Assembly (NCBI RefSeq): GCF_022398315.1 | Contig: NZ_JAKEVF010000003.1 | Location: forward strand, 1 to 64,000 | Direction: 5' to 3' | Source of the DNA: Shewanella sp. Isolate11 | GTDB lineage: Bacteria; Pseudomonadota; Gammaproteobacteria; Enterobacterales; Shewanellaceae | Length of the DNA stretch: 64,000 nucleotides | Shown here: positions 37,688-48,092 of the stretch, in pieces | How the letters are laid out: each line of letters starts with the position of its first letter | Numbering within the stretch: position 1 is the stretch's first letter | Notes under the pieces: generated by a model | Seen by the model: only the letters and a program-made list of their open reading frames with translations | Told to the model about the DNA's origin: nothing | The model's database searches: none | Translations under genes and position numbers: made by a program

Positions 37688-38484
37688 TAGAAACTCCCGT
37701 CCGCACGGCACTGTAGCTCGACAATATTACACAAGAGTAGCTGCGCCGAGCGCCATACTTCATCAAAGTGCGCCATGATAGGCGTCAAGGTTAACCACAG
37801 GATCAGCAAGCCGCTCACCATAGTGACGGGGAAACCGATAGCAAATATGTTGAGCTGCGGCGAAGCACGAGTCATCACCCCGAAAGATAAGTTAATCAAC
37901 AACAGGGCGACAATGGCCGAAATCGACATGGTCAATGCCGCGCCAAACATATACCCCCCCCACTCGGCCAACATACGATAACTGGCAATCGAGATCCCTT
38001 GGGTCGACACCGGAATCGTATCGAAACTGGCAACCAACATGCGGATAAGCACCAGATGACCATCGACGGCCAAGAAAATCATCGTAGTTAATAGTAGAAA
38101 GAAGTTACCAATCACCGGAGTTTGTTGGCCAGATGCAGGGTCAACCATAGAAGCAAAGCCCAAGCTGGTCTGCATACCTATAATTTGTCCTGTTAATACA
38201 AAGCATTGCATCAACAGCAAGGTGACAAATCCCATCGCGACACCGATTAAGATCTGCTGCGCGGTAACGAACACGGCTGAGAATGAAAATAGCTCAACGT
38301 CTGTGTTGACCGGCAGTACCGGCGCAATAGCAAAAGTGATTGCCACAGCCAGTAATAAACGTACGCGAGTGGGTGTGGTGTTAGCGCCAAATACAGCCAT
38401 CACCATCAACATACTGGATACCCGATACAAGGGCCACATGTACGCCGAAAGGGTCTGCATTATGGTCGACATCAGTATTTCCAT
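37687..38484 (-). CDS. fliR: Flagellar export protein FliR
   Basis: About 265 residues from the ATG at 38484, with GGGAGCC upstream (38514 would add ten non-typical residues). A very hydrophobic protein with about six spans, which with FliP and FliQ forms the export gate. The conserved RVRLLLAVAITFAIAPVLP near the N-terminus is typical. Confidence 0.93.
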   Translation of the reverse strand: MEILMSTIMQTLSAYMWPLYRVSSMLMVMAVFGANTTPTRVRLLLAVAITFAIAPVLPVNTDVELFSFSAVFVTAQQILIGVAMGFVTLLLMQCFVLTGQIIGMQTSLGFASMVDPASGQQTPVIGNFFLLLTTMIFLAVDGHLVLIRMLVASFDTIPVSTQGISIASYRMLAEWGGYMFGAALTMSISAIVALLLINLSFGVMTRASPQLNIFAIGFPVTMVSGLLILWLTLTPIMAHFDEVWRSAQLLLCNIVELQCRADGSF

Positions 38485-38569
38485 GGCAGGCTCCCAACAA
38501 ACTTGCCACTGCAATATTGTTCAAAAACGCCGTAGCACTGCTTTTCAATCGTGCCAGACCGGGATTTCA

Positions 38570-38839
38570 TTAGCCGATGACCGTGGGGATCATGTTCACC
38601 ATCTGCAAGAAAAACTCCATCATGGTTTGAACCAGTAAATGGCCTAAAAACATCAATGCAAATAGTGTGGTAAGTAGACGAGGTAAGAAACTTAAGGTCT
38701 GTTCGTTGATAGACGTTGCCGCTTGAAACACCGCCACCACTAATCCCACCACGAGACCAGGAACGATGATCATCGACACTATGGTCACAATCACCGACAG
38801 GGCATCACGGAAGATATCGACTAAGGCCTCGGGAGACAT
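38570..38839 (-). CDS. fliQ: Flagellar export protein FliQ
   Basis: A protein of 89 residues with two membrane spans and the usual MSPEALVDIFRDAL N-terminus and PGLVVGLVVAVFQAATSINEQTL loop. It is a component of the FliPQR gate and follows fliP by six bases. Confidence 0.95.
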   Translation of the reverse strand: MSPEALVDIFRDALSVIVTIVSMIIVPGLVVGLVVAVFQAATSINEQTLSFLPRLLTTLFALMFLGHLLVQTMMEFFLQMVNMIPTVIG

Positions 38840-38844
38840 GGCAG

Positions 38845-39591
38845 CTAACTCCCAAAACTGTTGGCCAAGGTGCCCATCACCAAGCTCCAGCCATCGACCA
38901 AGACAAATAACATAATCTTAAACGGCAAGGACACAATCATAGGCGACAGCATCATCATACCCATGGCCATCAAGATACTCGCCACCACCAGATCGATAAC
39001 CAAGAAAGGCACAAACAACATAAAACCAATTTGAAAGGCGGTTTTAAGTTCGCTGGTGATGAAAGAAGGAATTAACACACTCATGGGAGCTTCTTCCGGC
39101 GATTTAATATTGTCGTAGCCGGAAATATCGATAAAAGTTTGCAGATCTGTGAGTCGGGTCTGCGCCAACATAAACTGTCTTAATGGCTCTCTACCAACAT
39201 CATAAGCTTGCTCTATGCCCATGCTGTCATTGATATAGGGCTGAACCGCGGTATCGTAAATTTTGTCGAAAACCGGGGCCATAATAAAGAAGCTCATAAA
39301 CAGACTTAAACCGATCAATATCTGATTCGATGGCGTCTGCTGTAAACCAATGGCTTGCCGCAATATCGACAGAACCACAATAATACGGGTAAAAGAGGTC
39401 AACATGATAACCATGGCGGGCAGGAAGCTTAGCGCCGTCATCAGCAGTAAGATCTGCATGGTTACCGAATATTGTGTCGCCCCATCAGGACCCGTAGTCA
39501 CGGTTACAGCAGGTAGAACACCCTCCTGAGCCCAAGCTAGATCAGGCACCAATGCGATAGCGAGAAAAGCCAAAAAAATCCGTTTGATCAT
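38845..39591 (-). CDS. fliP: Flagellar export protein FliP
   Basis: A protein of 248 residues with a cleavable signal peptide ([21 protein letters not shown]) and four membrane spans. [20 protein letters not shown] and [17 protein letters not shown] are strong FliP signatures. It forms the pentameric core of the export gate. It overlaps the fliO end by four bases. Confidence 0.96.
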   Translation of the reverse strand: MIKRIFLAFLAIALVPDLAWAQEGVLPAVTVTTGPDGATQYSVTMQILLLMTALSFLPAMVIMLTSFTRIIVVLSILRQAIGLQQTPSNQILIGLSLFMSFFIMAPVFDKIYDTAVQPYINDSMGIEQAYDVGREPLRQFMLAQTRLTDLQTFIDISGYDNIKSPEEAPMSVLIPSFITSELKTAFQIGFMLFVPFLVIDLVVASILMAMGMMMLSPMIVSLPFKIMLFVLVDGWSLVMGTLANSFGS

Positions 39592-40013
39592 AATGACGAC
39601 TTATCTTCAAAGGTGGGATCTTGTTTCACTTGAGCGCTGGGCTTGACCGCTGACTTTGCTTGTCTGAGGCGTTCGGCAAAAGAGTCTTGTCCGACCGTAA
39701 CCGAGTTGGCTAACTTATCGATAAGTGTCACCTGTTGGCTAGTGACGCCGAGTAAATATTGCTGGCCTTCAAGCTCCACCAAGACTAATTTTTCTTTTTG
39801 ACCTAAGGGTGTAACCGACAGCGTTTTAATGACACCATGATTAGCAGGCACCAGCTTTAAGCGCTTCACCAAATAGGCCAGCACTAAAATCACCCCAATG
39901 ACCAGAATCAAGCCACCCAGCATACTCGACATGGTCGCCAACGCATCGCCACTGTTTTGTGGCGTTTGTGTCGCAGTGCTGGCACCCATGGTCACGACTG
40001 AAAAAATTCCCAT
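39588..40013 (-). CDS. fliO: Flagellar protein FliO
   Basis: A protein of 141 residues (ATG at 40013) with one membrane span near residues 29-50 and a small cytoplasmic domain ([21 protein letters not shown]), the FliO pattern. FliO assists assembly of FliP. It sits between fliN and fliP as usual. Confidence 0.88.
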   Translation of the reverse strand: MGIFSVVTMGASTATQTPQNSGDALATMSSMLGGLILVIGVILVLAYLVKRLKLVPANHGVIKTLSVTPLGQKEKLVLVELEGQQYLLGVTSQQVTLIDKLANSVTVGQDSFAERLRQAKSAVKPSAQVKQDPTFEDKSSL

Positions 40014-40026
40014 CAATTTAGACTCT

Positions 40027-40413
40027 CTATTTGAGTTTCTTAATTCGCTCGGTTTGGCTGATCACATCGGTTAAACGGATACCAAATTTATCGTTAACCA
40101 CCACCACTTCACCATGGGCGATCAAGGTTCCATTAACCATCACGTCTAAGGGCTCACCAGCCACGCGATCCAGTTCAACAACAGAGCCTTGGTTAAGCTG
40201 TAACAGATTGCGAATATTGATAAAACTGCGTCCAACTTCCATCGAAATGGTAACAGGAATATCCATAATGCTATCGAGTTTAGCCGCGTCATCTTCGCTC
40301 AACGGCTTAGATTGGTCACTTAGCTCATCCAAAGCAACGGTTTGTGCCTCTTCCAATGCTTGCTCAGCCATTGCTGCAGCCCAATCATCACCGGTATCTT
40401 CTGTACTCATCAT
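40027..40413 (-). CDS. fliN: Flagellar motor switch protein FliN
   Basis: About 128 residues (ATG at 40413 or 40410, AAAGG upstream; a GTG at 40428 is less likely). An acidic N-terminal tail, then a SpoA/SPOA domain (DIPVTISMEVGRSFINIRNLL through VNDKFGIRLTDV). It forms the lower C-ring with FliM. Confidence 0.95.
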   Translation of the reverse strand: MMSTEDTGDDWAAAMAEQALEEAQTVALDELSDQSKPLSEDDAAKLDSIMDIPVTISMEVGRSFINIRNLLQLNQGSVVELDRVAGEPLDVMVNGTLIAHGEVVVVNDKFGIRLTDVISQTERIKKLK

Positions 40414-40436
40414 GTTTACCTTTACCACTCAATCAA

Positions 40437-41465
40437 TTAAATATTGCCAATTTCACGTGACTTGCCTTTCTTAGTCACCAATTGTAGTTCTGTTTTTACC
40501 GTTTCAGGACGGGGTATTTTTTCTCTGATATTTAATGCTAAGTTTTCGCCAGAACGACCTAACTTACAACGATAGGTTGGCAGATCTTCCACTCGCAATA
40601 CCACATGCTCAGGCATTTCGACCGGAATGATGTCTCCTGCTTTAAATCCCATCACATCTTTTAGCGACACTTTTTTCTCGACAATCGTAGCATCTAGCCC
40701 AACTTCAACATCCATAATCTCATCACGTAATGCCTGCGACCAACGCATGTCGGTATCTTGGGTATCACTCTGCACCCCAGCATCGAGTAGCTCACGTATC
40801 GGCTCTATCATCGAATAAGGCATGGTGATATGGAAATCGCCGCCACCGCCATCGACTTCAATATGGAATGAACAGACCACTACGACTTCGGTGGGGCTGA
40901 CGATATTCGCCATCGCGGGGTTCACTTCAGAGTCTAAATAATCAAACTCCACATCCATGACCGGAGACCAAGCTTCTTTATAATCTTCGAAAATGATTTT
41001 CAGCAATAACTGGACGATACGGCGCTCGGTCGGCGTAAATTCACGCCCTTCAATCTTGGCGTGAAAACGTCCATCACCACCAAAGAAGTTATCGACCAAA
41101 ATAAACACTAAACGTGCTTCCATGGTGATCAATGCCGTACCTTTAAGCGGACTGAAACGCACCATATTCAAGCTGGTCGGTACAAATAGCGTATGCACAT
41201 ATTCGCCAAACTTAAGCATCTGTACGCCATTAATTGACACTTCCGCCGCTCGGCGCATCATGTTGAACATGCTGATCCGTAGGTGGCGGGCAAAACGTTC
41301 ATTAACGATTTCCAGGGTCGGCATGCGTCCACGAACAATACGATCCTGTGACGAGAAGTCGTAAGAGCGGGCTTCAAACCCGCCATCACTGACCTCTTCC
41401 TCTTCTACGTCATCGACTCCATGCAATAACGCATCAATTTCGTCTTGGCTTAATAGATCACTCAC
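40437..41465 (-). CDS. fliM: Flagellar motor switch protein FliM
   Basis: A protein of 342 residues. The N-terminal CheY-binding peptide LSQDEIDALLHG is at residues 5-16, then the middle domain that contacts FliG (GRMPTLEIVNERFARHLR) and a C-terminal SpoA domain. It binds phospho-CheY and reverses the motor. Almost the same core motif recurs in CheA and CheZ. Confidence 0.97.
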   Translation of the reverse strand: MSDLLSQDEIDALLHGVDDVEEEEVSDGGFEARSYDFSSQDRIVRGRMPTLEIVNERFARHLRISMFNMMRRAAEVSINGVQMLKFGEYVHTLFVPTSLNMVRFSPLKGTALITMEARLVFILVDNFFGGDGRFHAKIEGREFTPTERRIVQLLLKIIFEDYKEAWSPVMDVEFDYLDSEVNPAMANIVSPTEVVVVCSFHIEVDGGGGDFHITMPYSMIEPIRELLDAGVQSDTQDTDMRWSQALRDEIMDVEVGLDATIVEKKVSLKDVMGFKAGDIIPVEMPEHVVLRVEDLPTYRCKLGRSGENLALNIREKIPRPETVKTELQLVTKKGKSREIGNI

Positions 41466-41504
41466 AATATCGCCCTATCCCATTAATCATGATGGCTAAT
41501 ACCA

Positions 41505-42029
41505 TCATTGCATGACAAACCCGGTAAACAACACTCTCTCAACCACTTTACGTCCTGTCACGGGTTGCAAGGTGTTTTGTACATTCAATAAAGCAAGATG
41601 ACGCAACTCATCTTTACCGGCTAATGAACTCAATTTCTGTACATCACCACTACTAAAAGTGGTTAACAAAGCATCTTCAATCAAGGGAATATGCTTTTTA
41701 ATTAATACATCGTCTTCGGCGCCACGAACCATTAACTGCACTTTAATCTCCACTAGACGAGAACGATCTTGTCCGGGCAGGTTAAACAGAAAAGGCCGAG
41801 GCATGCCTACATAGAAGGCTTCGCGACTATCGATAACTTGAGCCGGTTGCTCAGTGGCGGTCTCTGTGCTGGCCACTTGCTCATCTGAAGCAGTAAAAAC
41901 CAACAGATACACGACTATCGCAGCGATAACTAACACCAAGACGCCGCCAATTGCGGCAAAGATAATCAATCGTTTGTTATCTTTAGGCGCGGCTTTTTCT
42001 TCTAATTTTAATGAATCTTCTACAGCCAT
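41505..42029 (-). CDS. fliL: Flagellar basal-body-associated protein FliL
   Basis: A protein of 174 residues: cytoplasmic lysine-rich start, one membrane span at about 21-47, a periplasmic FliL domain ending in VERVLFTGFVMQ. It surrounds and stabilises the stator. AGGAT precedes the ATG. There is a 127-base gap to fliK. Confidence 0.94.
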   Translation of the reverse strand: MAVEDSLKLEEKAAPKDNKRLIIFAAIGGVLVLVIAAIVVYLLVFTASDEQVASTETATEQPAQVIDSREAFYVGMPRPFLFNLPGQDRSRLVEIKVQLMVRGAEDDVLIKKHIPLIEDALLTTFSSGDVQKLSSLAGKDELRHLALLNVQNTLQPVTGRKVVERVLFTGFVMQ

Positions 42030-42156
42030 ATTTCAATCCTATCCCAGTGCGATATCACTGTGATTACCCCCTCTCGCGGTCATTGTTATTACAGGCAAAA
42101 ACACTACCGACGTCTCAGGGAACTCTGTTGCGTTAAATGCCCTATAGGTTACCTGC

Positions 42157-43941
42157 TTATGCGTAATAATCTATACCTGAACCGTAACTTGTTGCGCTAT
42201 TTGAGCTTAACAAGTTCTCTTCTGCCGATATTTCATCCATATTGATGCTTGATCCATGAATTTGCTCGCCATTGCCTTGCCCATCACTCTGTTGATTGCC
42301 ATGACCACCTTGGGAGACATTACTATCGGTCAGCTGCATGCCTTGGTCGGCAAGTAGTTCTCTGAGCCGAGGAATCGCTTGCTCGACCAAATCACGGGTT
42401 TGATGTTGCGCGACCTGAAATTGTACTTGAGTTTGATCGCCCTGCACTTGAATACGTACCATCATATGTCCAAGTTCTGCGGGGTCGAGACGGATCTCCG
42501 CATGCTGCACGCCTTGGCTCACCATGGTCAGTAATTGCTGGCGCATTACTGGCGAGAATTTTTGAATCATCTGCTGCATCTGCAACGCACCATCGGCATG
42601 AGATTTGATTGACAGTTGATATTGAGCCTGAGTCTCGCTGCGCTGCAATGTCAGGCTTCCCAAAGGTTGACTCGACAATTTACTTTCGCTGCGATTGAGC
42701 TGTTCCGCTGACTCTGCGCTTGATAACTCAGCATTCGATAACCCAGCATTTGATAACATCGCAACAGATAATTTGGCCTGTTTCAGATCGCTGTGCTTAA
42801 TGTCTGCACTCTGTGCCGCGGCTTTATCGCTCGCAGCCATAGTATTTTCTCGCTCACTCGCTTGAGTCTTAGTCGATGTGGCGCTGTGATTCATCTCTGT
42901 CGCGGACAGTTTAGTTCCAGCCTCTGATTTAGCCTCACCCAAAATCGCTTTGCCATCGACCTTGAACTCAGCAGGGCCAACATTTGCCGCCATCATGGCA
43001 GAATTAGCGCCAGACTGCTTTTCAGACAAAGCAGTAGAGGCTAATTCCCCCGTGTTAGCGACTCTCTGCGAAGTATTGTCTGGCGCAGAATTGATAAGTT
43101 GCGCGTCTTTGGCTGCTATCAGTTGCTGCGCTTGTTCAATCACTCGAGACAGAGAAGCTGGCATGTTTGCCGCGCTACTTTGCTGCCCCCTTAGGTTATC
43201 AATTTCATTGACCAAACGATTAAGCAGCTTGGACGGCAATTGTGACAATTGTTCACTATCTAGCCCTGACACGTCCTCGACTTGTTGTCGCTGCGCTTCA
43301 GATAATTGTCCCAACATCAGTTGATTAGCCTGAACCATTTCGGCATCTACGGGCAAAGCCATTAACGCATCTGCGGCTATTTTGTCGGCAGTATCAAAGT
43401 CGGCAATCTCGTCATCGAACGCTTCATCTTCTGGGATTAGAGTTGTATCTTCCGTAGCTAGCGTCGCTAAATTTGCATCAAGCGGCAAATTTTCACCGCT
43501 TGCGGAAACGCCTTGAGCATCTAATTGCTCAAGTTTATGTTGCCCTGATAAATTGGCGGCAAGATTAATTTGCGCTAGCACATGGCTCACATCATTATTT
43601 TCACTGTTTGCTTCTGTTGCTGATGCTTCTGCAGCTGATTGCGCTGTCGATGATTCTTTGGCTGAAGACACTGGTGATGCTTGATTTTCAGCCTTGACCG
43701 CTGATGCATTGGGATTATTCGTTTCAGCATGGCTTGCGGCAGATTGAGAGGCTGAACGTTTAGTCGATACCGATTCGTTTGCCGAGGAGAGTTGTTCTAA
43801 TGCCTTTGAAAAACTAGCAGTTTCTGAGCGCCTTTCTGAACTCATAATCGATGAGTTTGTGCCTAAAGCCTTAGCGTTCGCTTTAGCTTTATCACTCGCA
43901 GCCTCAGTGGACGGCAACAACACAGCATTCATTTGTGGCAT
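42157..43941 (-). CDS. fliK: Flagellar hook-length control protein FliK
   Basis: About 594 residues from the ATG at 43941 with GGAGGATTT upstream. A long Ala/Ser/Glu-rich N-terminal and middle part acts as the length ruler; the C-terminal domain (about 460-560) has the FliK pattern with RLDPAELGHMMVRIQV. It ends hook growth by acting on FlhB. A sigma-54 promoter lies upstream (44072-44089), and the genes to flhB follow on the same strand. Confidence 0.93.
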   Translation of the reverse strand: MPQMNAVLLPSTEAASDKAKANAKALGTNSSIMSSERRSETASFSKALEQLSSANESVSTKRSASQSAASHAETNNPNASAVKAENQASPVSSAKESSTAQSAAEASATEANSENNDVSHVLAQINLAANLSGQHKLEQLDAQGVSASGENLPLDANLATLATEDTTLIPEDEAFDDEIADFDTADKIAADALMALPVDAEMVQANQLMLGQLSEAQRQQVEDVSGLDSEQLSQLPSKLLNRLVNEIDNLRGQQSSAANMPASLSRVIEQAQQLIAAKDAQLINSAPDNTSQRVANTGELASTALSEKQSGANSAMMAANVGPAEFKVDGKAILGEAKSEAGTKLSATEMNHSATSTKTQASERENTMAASDKAAAQSADIKHSDLKQAKLSVAMLSNAGLSNAELSSAESAEQLNRSESKLSSQPLGSLTLQRSETQAQYQLSIKSHADGALQMQQMIQKFSPVMRQQLLTMVSQGVQHAEIRLDPAELGHMMVRIQVQGDQTQVQFQVAQHQTRDLVEQAIPRLRELLADQGMQLTDSNVSQGGHGNQQSDGQGNGEQIHGSSINMDEISAEENLLSSNSATSYGSGIDYYA

Positions 43942-44071
43942 AAATCCTCCAACACTCATATCAATAAAACCAGCACTAGCTATAAACCAGCGCTATATAG
44001 ACTATCTGGTGAGTGTCAATAATTCGCTATCGCAACTGACATGGTCAATTCATCTGTACTTACGAGAACTA

Positions 44072-44089
44072 CAGCAAATTAAATGCCAA
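44072..44089 (-). promoter_or_regulatory. Sigma-54 promoter of the fliK operon
   Basis: On the minus strand TTGGCATTTAATTTGC, GG-N10-GC (GG at 44087-44086, GC at 44075-44074), about 130 bases before the fliK ATG. It is in the 249-base fliJ-fliK gap and would drive fliK through flhB. Confidence 0.75.
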
Positions 44090-44190
44090 CTATTCATCCC
44101 TGCAATTATCCAAATGCTCAACACTGGGATACAACAGCGTTTATGGATCAAACCGAATGAAAGTAGCGCCAGATGTGGGCGAAATAGCGA

Positions 44191-44631
44191 TCAGGATTTT
44201 CTAAAAAACTGCTGCGAAGCAAATTCGTCAATCATTTTTTGCTCCTGTTTCAAGGCAATTAATTGACGTTTATGGGCTTTTTTCTCTAACAACAACTCCA
44301 CCGCTCTGCGTTTTTGCTGTTTAGCCTGCCAATGAGTTTGGCCGATTTGACGTTGCTTATCCGATTCTGAAACCGCATACAACTGCTTCTCTATCGCGTC
44401 ATCTATCTGACGAATAAACTGGTGAAATTGATGATAATTACTGGCACTGATCACTTGCCCTTGTTGCTGCTCCATCTGCTTCATGTAATCGAGCCGATAT
44501 TGCTGTAATGCGCTGAGCTGATCTTGGCACTTTTGATAGGTTAACTGCGCCGACCTGAGTTGCAAAGAGGCTTGCTCTTCGGCTTCTAGCGCCAATTTAA
44601 GCACCGTATCTAAGGGATCGGTTTTAGCCAT
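44191..44631 (-). CDS. fliJ: Flagellar export chaperone FliJ
   Basis: A protein of 146 residues, almost all alpha-helical coiled coil and rich in Gln and Lys, as FliJ always is. It links the FliI ATPase ring to FlhA. It is the last gene of the fliE-fliJ operon. Confidence 0.9.
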   Translation of the reverse strand: MAKTDPLDTVLKLALEAEEQASLQLRSAQLTYQKCQDQLSALQQYRLDYMKQMEQQQGQVISASNYHQFHQFIRQIDDAIEKQLYAVSESDKQRQIGQTHWQAKQQKRRAVELLLEKKAHKRQLIALKQEQKMIDEFASQQFFRKS

Positions 44632-44711
44632 AGAAAATCCCCCTTTTCATTGCCACAAGCAGATTTAAATTCAGATTCAGCATCAACAAAATGCCAATGA
44701 GAACATGCTCA

Positions 44712-46052
44712 CTAGTCATGGCACTGGGCACTGAGTTGACCCAACATCAATGCACTACTCTCAAAGCTGACCGCATCTTTCATGGTTTGACGTAAAAAGG
44801 CGTTCATTGCTGGCTGCAAGCGAATGGCATTGTCAATTCGAGCATCGCTACCTTGAGTATAAGCACCGATGGAGATCAGATCTTTATTTTGCTGATAAAG
44901 AGAATACATCTGTTTGACCCGTCGAGTTGCCTCAAGATGAGCTTCTGATATCACCATGGGTGCAACACGACTAATGGATGCTTCCACATCAATGGCAGGA
45001 TAGTGTCCCGAATCGGCTAGGCTACGAGACAAGACAATATGGCCATCTAAGATTGCCCGTGACGCATCGGCGATCGGGTCTTGCAGGTCATCACCTTCAG
45101 TTAATACGGTATAAAATGCGGTAATGGAACCTTGCCCAGCGCCACCATTTCCGGCGCGCTCAACCAACTTGGGCAACTTGGCAAACACCGAGGGCGGATA
45201 GCCTTTAGTCGCCGGAGGCTCACCTACGGCTAATGCTATTTCACGCTGGGCCTGAGCATAACGAGTCAAACTGTCCATCAGCAGCAGCACGTTATAACCC
45301 AGATCACGGAAATACTCGGCTATCCGGGTCGAGGTTTCACAAGCACGCAGACGCATCAAGGGAGAAGTATCGGCAGGAGCAGCGACCACAACCGAACGCG
45401 CACGTCCTTCTGGCCCCAAAATCTCTTCGATAAACTCTTTAACTTCTCGGCCACGCTCACCCACTAATCCCACCACGATAATGTCGGCGGTGGTGCCTCG
45501 GGTCATCATGCCAAGCAGCACACTCTTACCCACGCCAGAACCGGCAAACAGTCCCATTCGCTGACCTTTGCCGACGGTTAACATTGAATTGATGGCACGC
45601 ACGCCAACGTCTAATGGCTCTGAAATAGCGCGTCTTGCAAGGGGATTGATCATCGCCGCATGACGCGAAGCTTTTTGCTCTGTATGTAAATGGCCCAGAC
45701 CGTCGAGTGGCACACCATTGCCGTCCAGCACTCGACCGAGTAAACCCAAACCGACATTGAGTCCAGCTTGTTCTCCCAAAGGAGTGACTCTGGCACCGGG
45801 CATCACACCACGCAACTCTTCTATTGGCATCAAGTACAACAGGCTATCATCGAAACCAACCACTTCGGCGATGAGCTCTCCCGCCATGGTTTCTATGCTG
45901 CAAAGACTTCCCACAGGCGCACGGCAGCCGGTGGCTTCTAATGTTAATCCGACCACTCTGACTAACTGACCACTGGCCTCGGCCACGAAGGGAGCGACTT
46001 TCTGGCTATGCTGGCGAAGCTTATTGAGCAGTTGTTGATGACGGCGCTGCAT
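44712..46052 (-). CDS. fliI: Flagellum-specific ATPase FliI
   Basis: An ATPase of 446 residues, related to F1-beta: Walker [14 protein letters not shown] near 170, [17 protein letters not shown] as Walker B, and [17 protein letters not shown]. It energises the export of flagellar proteins together with FliH and FliJ. The start overlaps fliH by 32 bases, which is longer than usual. Confidence 0.95.
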   Translation of the reverse strand: MQRRHQQLLNKLRQHSQKVAPFVAEASGQLVRVVGLTLEATGCRAPVGSLCSIETMAGELIAEVVGFDDSLLYLMPIEELRGVMPGARVTPLGEQAGLNVGLGLLGRVLDGNGVPLDGLGHLHTEQKASRHAAMINPLARRAISEPLDVGVRAINSMLTVGKGQRMGLFAGSGVGKSVLLGMMTRGTTADIIVVGLVGERGREVKEFIEEILGPEGRARSVVVAAPADTSPLMRLRACETSTRIAEYFRDLGYNVLLLMDSLTRYAQAQREIALAVGEPPATKGYPPSVFAKLPKLVERAGNGGAGQGSITAFYTVLTEGDDLQDPIADASRAILDGHIVLSRSLADSGHYPAIDVEASISRVAPMVISEAHLEATRRVKQMYSLYQQNKDLISIGAYTQGSDARIDNAIRLQPAMNAFLRQTMKDAVSFESSALMLGQLSAQCHD

Positions 46053-47043
46053 GTGGCGGCTCTTCAGATGATGCTTCGGTTAAGGAGTGTTCGGGTGAGG
46101 ACGGTTCGATTGAGTCATTAGTTGTCAAACTAGATGCCTGTTGGGTTTGCGACTCATGGCTTTGCTGTTGTTCTGCCAATGCTTCGACAGCAGCTTCAGC
46201 GGCTTTGGCCTCTGCAGCAATTTCTGCTAGGGCTTTTTGTTTATCTTGCAGCTTTTGCAGCTCAAGCTGTTTTTGTTGTTCGAGATGATTTTCGCTATTC
46301 ACCAGATGAGTAAATACCGCATTGATACGCTTTTCTAATCCCATATCCACAGTGCTACGACTATTAGAGACAACACACTCGCCGCGTTGCAATAGCGGAT
46401 CGGCTTCCATCTCCCAGCGGTTTTTTTCTAATTGCTGACTACCATAGAGTCGTTCAACTAGACATAAATCATCTGGCTGTAGGCGAACATGAACCCCTTG
46501 TTCTTTCAGTGGTAGTGCTTCAACCCCTTGACGCAACGCCGATAAAATATGTTCTGGATGAGTTTTCAGCTCGTGACCAATCACAGCTTTTGTTAAGGTC
46601 AAAGTAAGATGCAATAGCGATTGCTCGATTTCAATATCCAATAAAGATAAAGGAGAAGCTAATTGCTGCATCAGTTTTTCGAACTGCTGCACCTGTTCTG
46701 CGGCGTCGGCTAGACCCTGGGCAATCCCCTGCTCAAGTCCTTGTGCATAACCCTCTTGATGGCCTTGCTCTAATCCCTCTAAACGTCCGCTTTCCAAACC
46801 TTGTTGATGGCCTTGCTGTTGGCCTTGATCAAAGCCTTCCGCCTCCGCTTCGGCGCGGATGGTTTCAATCTCCTCTAAGGTTGGAGGCAATATGGATAAG
46901 TCTTCTTCGACAATAGCTTGCTCAACCGTGACACGGCCGAACATATTCTCCTTCGGCACTTCGTCCACAACAGTCATGTCGGGAAGATGCCAATGGTTGA
47001 AGTCACTATCTTTGGCGCTATTGGGATTCTTGGGATCAGTCAT
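46021..47043 (-). CDS. fliH: Flagellar assembly protein FliH
   Basis: A protein of 340 residues that regulates FliI. Residues 64-110 hold a long run of xxxG units (about eleven in a row, such as [16 protein letters not shown]), a helical GxxxG region typical of FliH. The C-terminal FliI-binding domain follows (about 150-260), and then a long Gln/Glu/Ser/Pro-rich tail of about 80 residues that most FliH proteins lack. It is coupled to fliG by a one-base overlap. Confidence 0.93.
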   Translation of the reverse strand: MTDPKNPNSAKDSDFNHWHLPDMTVVDEVPKENMFGRVTVEQAIVEEDLSILPPTLEEIETIRAEAEAEGFDQGQQQGHQQGLESGRLEGLEQGHQEGYAQGLEQGIAQGLADAAEQVQQFEKLMQQLASPLSLLDIEIEQSLLHLTLTLTKAVIGHELKTHPEHILSALRQGVEALPLKEQGVHVRLQPDDLCLVERLYGSQQLEKNRWEMEADPLLQRGECVVSNSRSTVDMGLEKRINAVFTHLVNSENHLEQQKQLELQKLQDKQKALAEIAAEAKAAEAAVEALAEQQQSHESQTQQASSLTTNDSIEPSSPEHSLTEASSEEPPHAAPSSTTAQ

Positions 47044-48092
47044 CAGAGAAACTCTTCACCAGCGCCGCCACCAAGGATGATTTCACCAGCGTCACTTAAA
47101 CGACGAGCAATCGACAGGATCTCTTTTTGTGCCAGCTCGACTTCACTGATCCGAATAGGGCCCATGGCCTCTAGATCGTCACGAAGCAATTCTGCCGCTC
47201 GCTTCGACATGTTGCCAAGAATTTTATCTTTAAGCTGTTCATCTGCGCCCTTAAGGGCTTTCATCAACACATCTTGCTGAACTTCACGCAACAAGGTTTG
47301 CATGCCAATGTCATCAACATCCACAAGGTTTTCAAATACAAACATCAAGTCTTGGATCTGCTGCGCCATCTCTTCATCGGCATCGCGCAAGGTTTCCATT
47401 AACTGACTTTCCACCCCAGTATCTAAGTAATTCATGATGTTGGCTGCCGCTTTTAAGCCTCCCATTTTGGCGGCTTGGGCACTGCCTTGGCCAGCAAACT
47501 GCTTCTCCATAATATCGTTTAGCTCTTGCAGTGCTGCCGGTTGCACCTCTTCGAGATTGGCAATACGCATCATTAAATCTAAACGAGTATTTTCTGGTGC
47601 CTGAGCGAATATCTCTGCAGCCTGATCTGGCTCAAGATAGGATAAAACGATGGTCTGGATCTGCGGATGCTCATTTTGAATAATCGTCGCGACTTGTCTA
47701 GCATCCATCCATTTGAGCGATTCAAGACCTTTTGCACCGCCGCCCATAATGATCTGTTCAATAAGGTTACCCGCCTTATCTTCACCTAACGCAGCGGTTA
47801 ATGCTTTGCGGACAAACTCTTCGCTATTAAAGCCAATTGATGAGTATTTTTGCACCTCTTCGAGGAACAACTTGTGTACACCTATCACCTTGCTCTGACC
47901 GAAATCTTTCATTGCCGCCATAGCCATACCCACCTTTTGCACTTGTTTAGGCTCGAGGTGTTTTAAAATTGAGGCGGCATCGGCTTCGCTCAAACTAAGC
48001 AGTAAAATAGCGGTTTTCTCAATCCCGGTAAGACCATCTACCTTAAACTCGTTGGCTACGCCTGCGGCTACAACATCTTTATCATTACTCAT
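47043..48092 (-). CDS. fliG: Flagellar motor switch protein FliG
   Basis: About 349 residues from the ATG at 48092, just inside the end of fliF (8-base overlap); the longer reading to 48155 lies in fliF and is unlikely. GIEKTAILLLSLSEADAASILKHL and the EHPQ (NEHPQIQTIVLSYL) motif are FliG signatures. The C-terminal charged helix contacts the stator. It makes torque in the C-ring. Confidence 0.95.
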   Translation of the reverse strand: MSNDKDVVAAGVANEFKVDGLTGIEKTAILLLSLSEADAASILKHLEPKQVQKVGMAMAAMKDFGQSKVIGVHKLFLEEVQKYSSIGFNSEEFVRKALTAALGEDKAGNLIEQIIMGGGAKGLESLKWMDARQVATIIQNEHPQIQTIVLSYLEPDQAAEIFAQAPENTRLDLMMRIANLEEVQPAALQELNDIMEKQFAGQGSAQAAKMGGLKAAANIMNYLDTGVESQLMETLRDADEEMAQQIQDLMFVFENLVDVDDIGMQTLLREVQQDVLMKALKGADEQLKDKILGNMSKRAAELLRDDLEAMGPIRISEVELAQKEILSIARRLSDAGEIILGGGAGEEFL

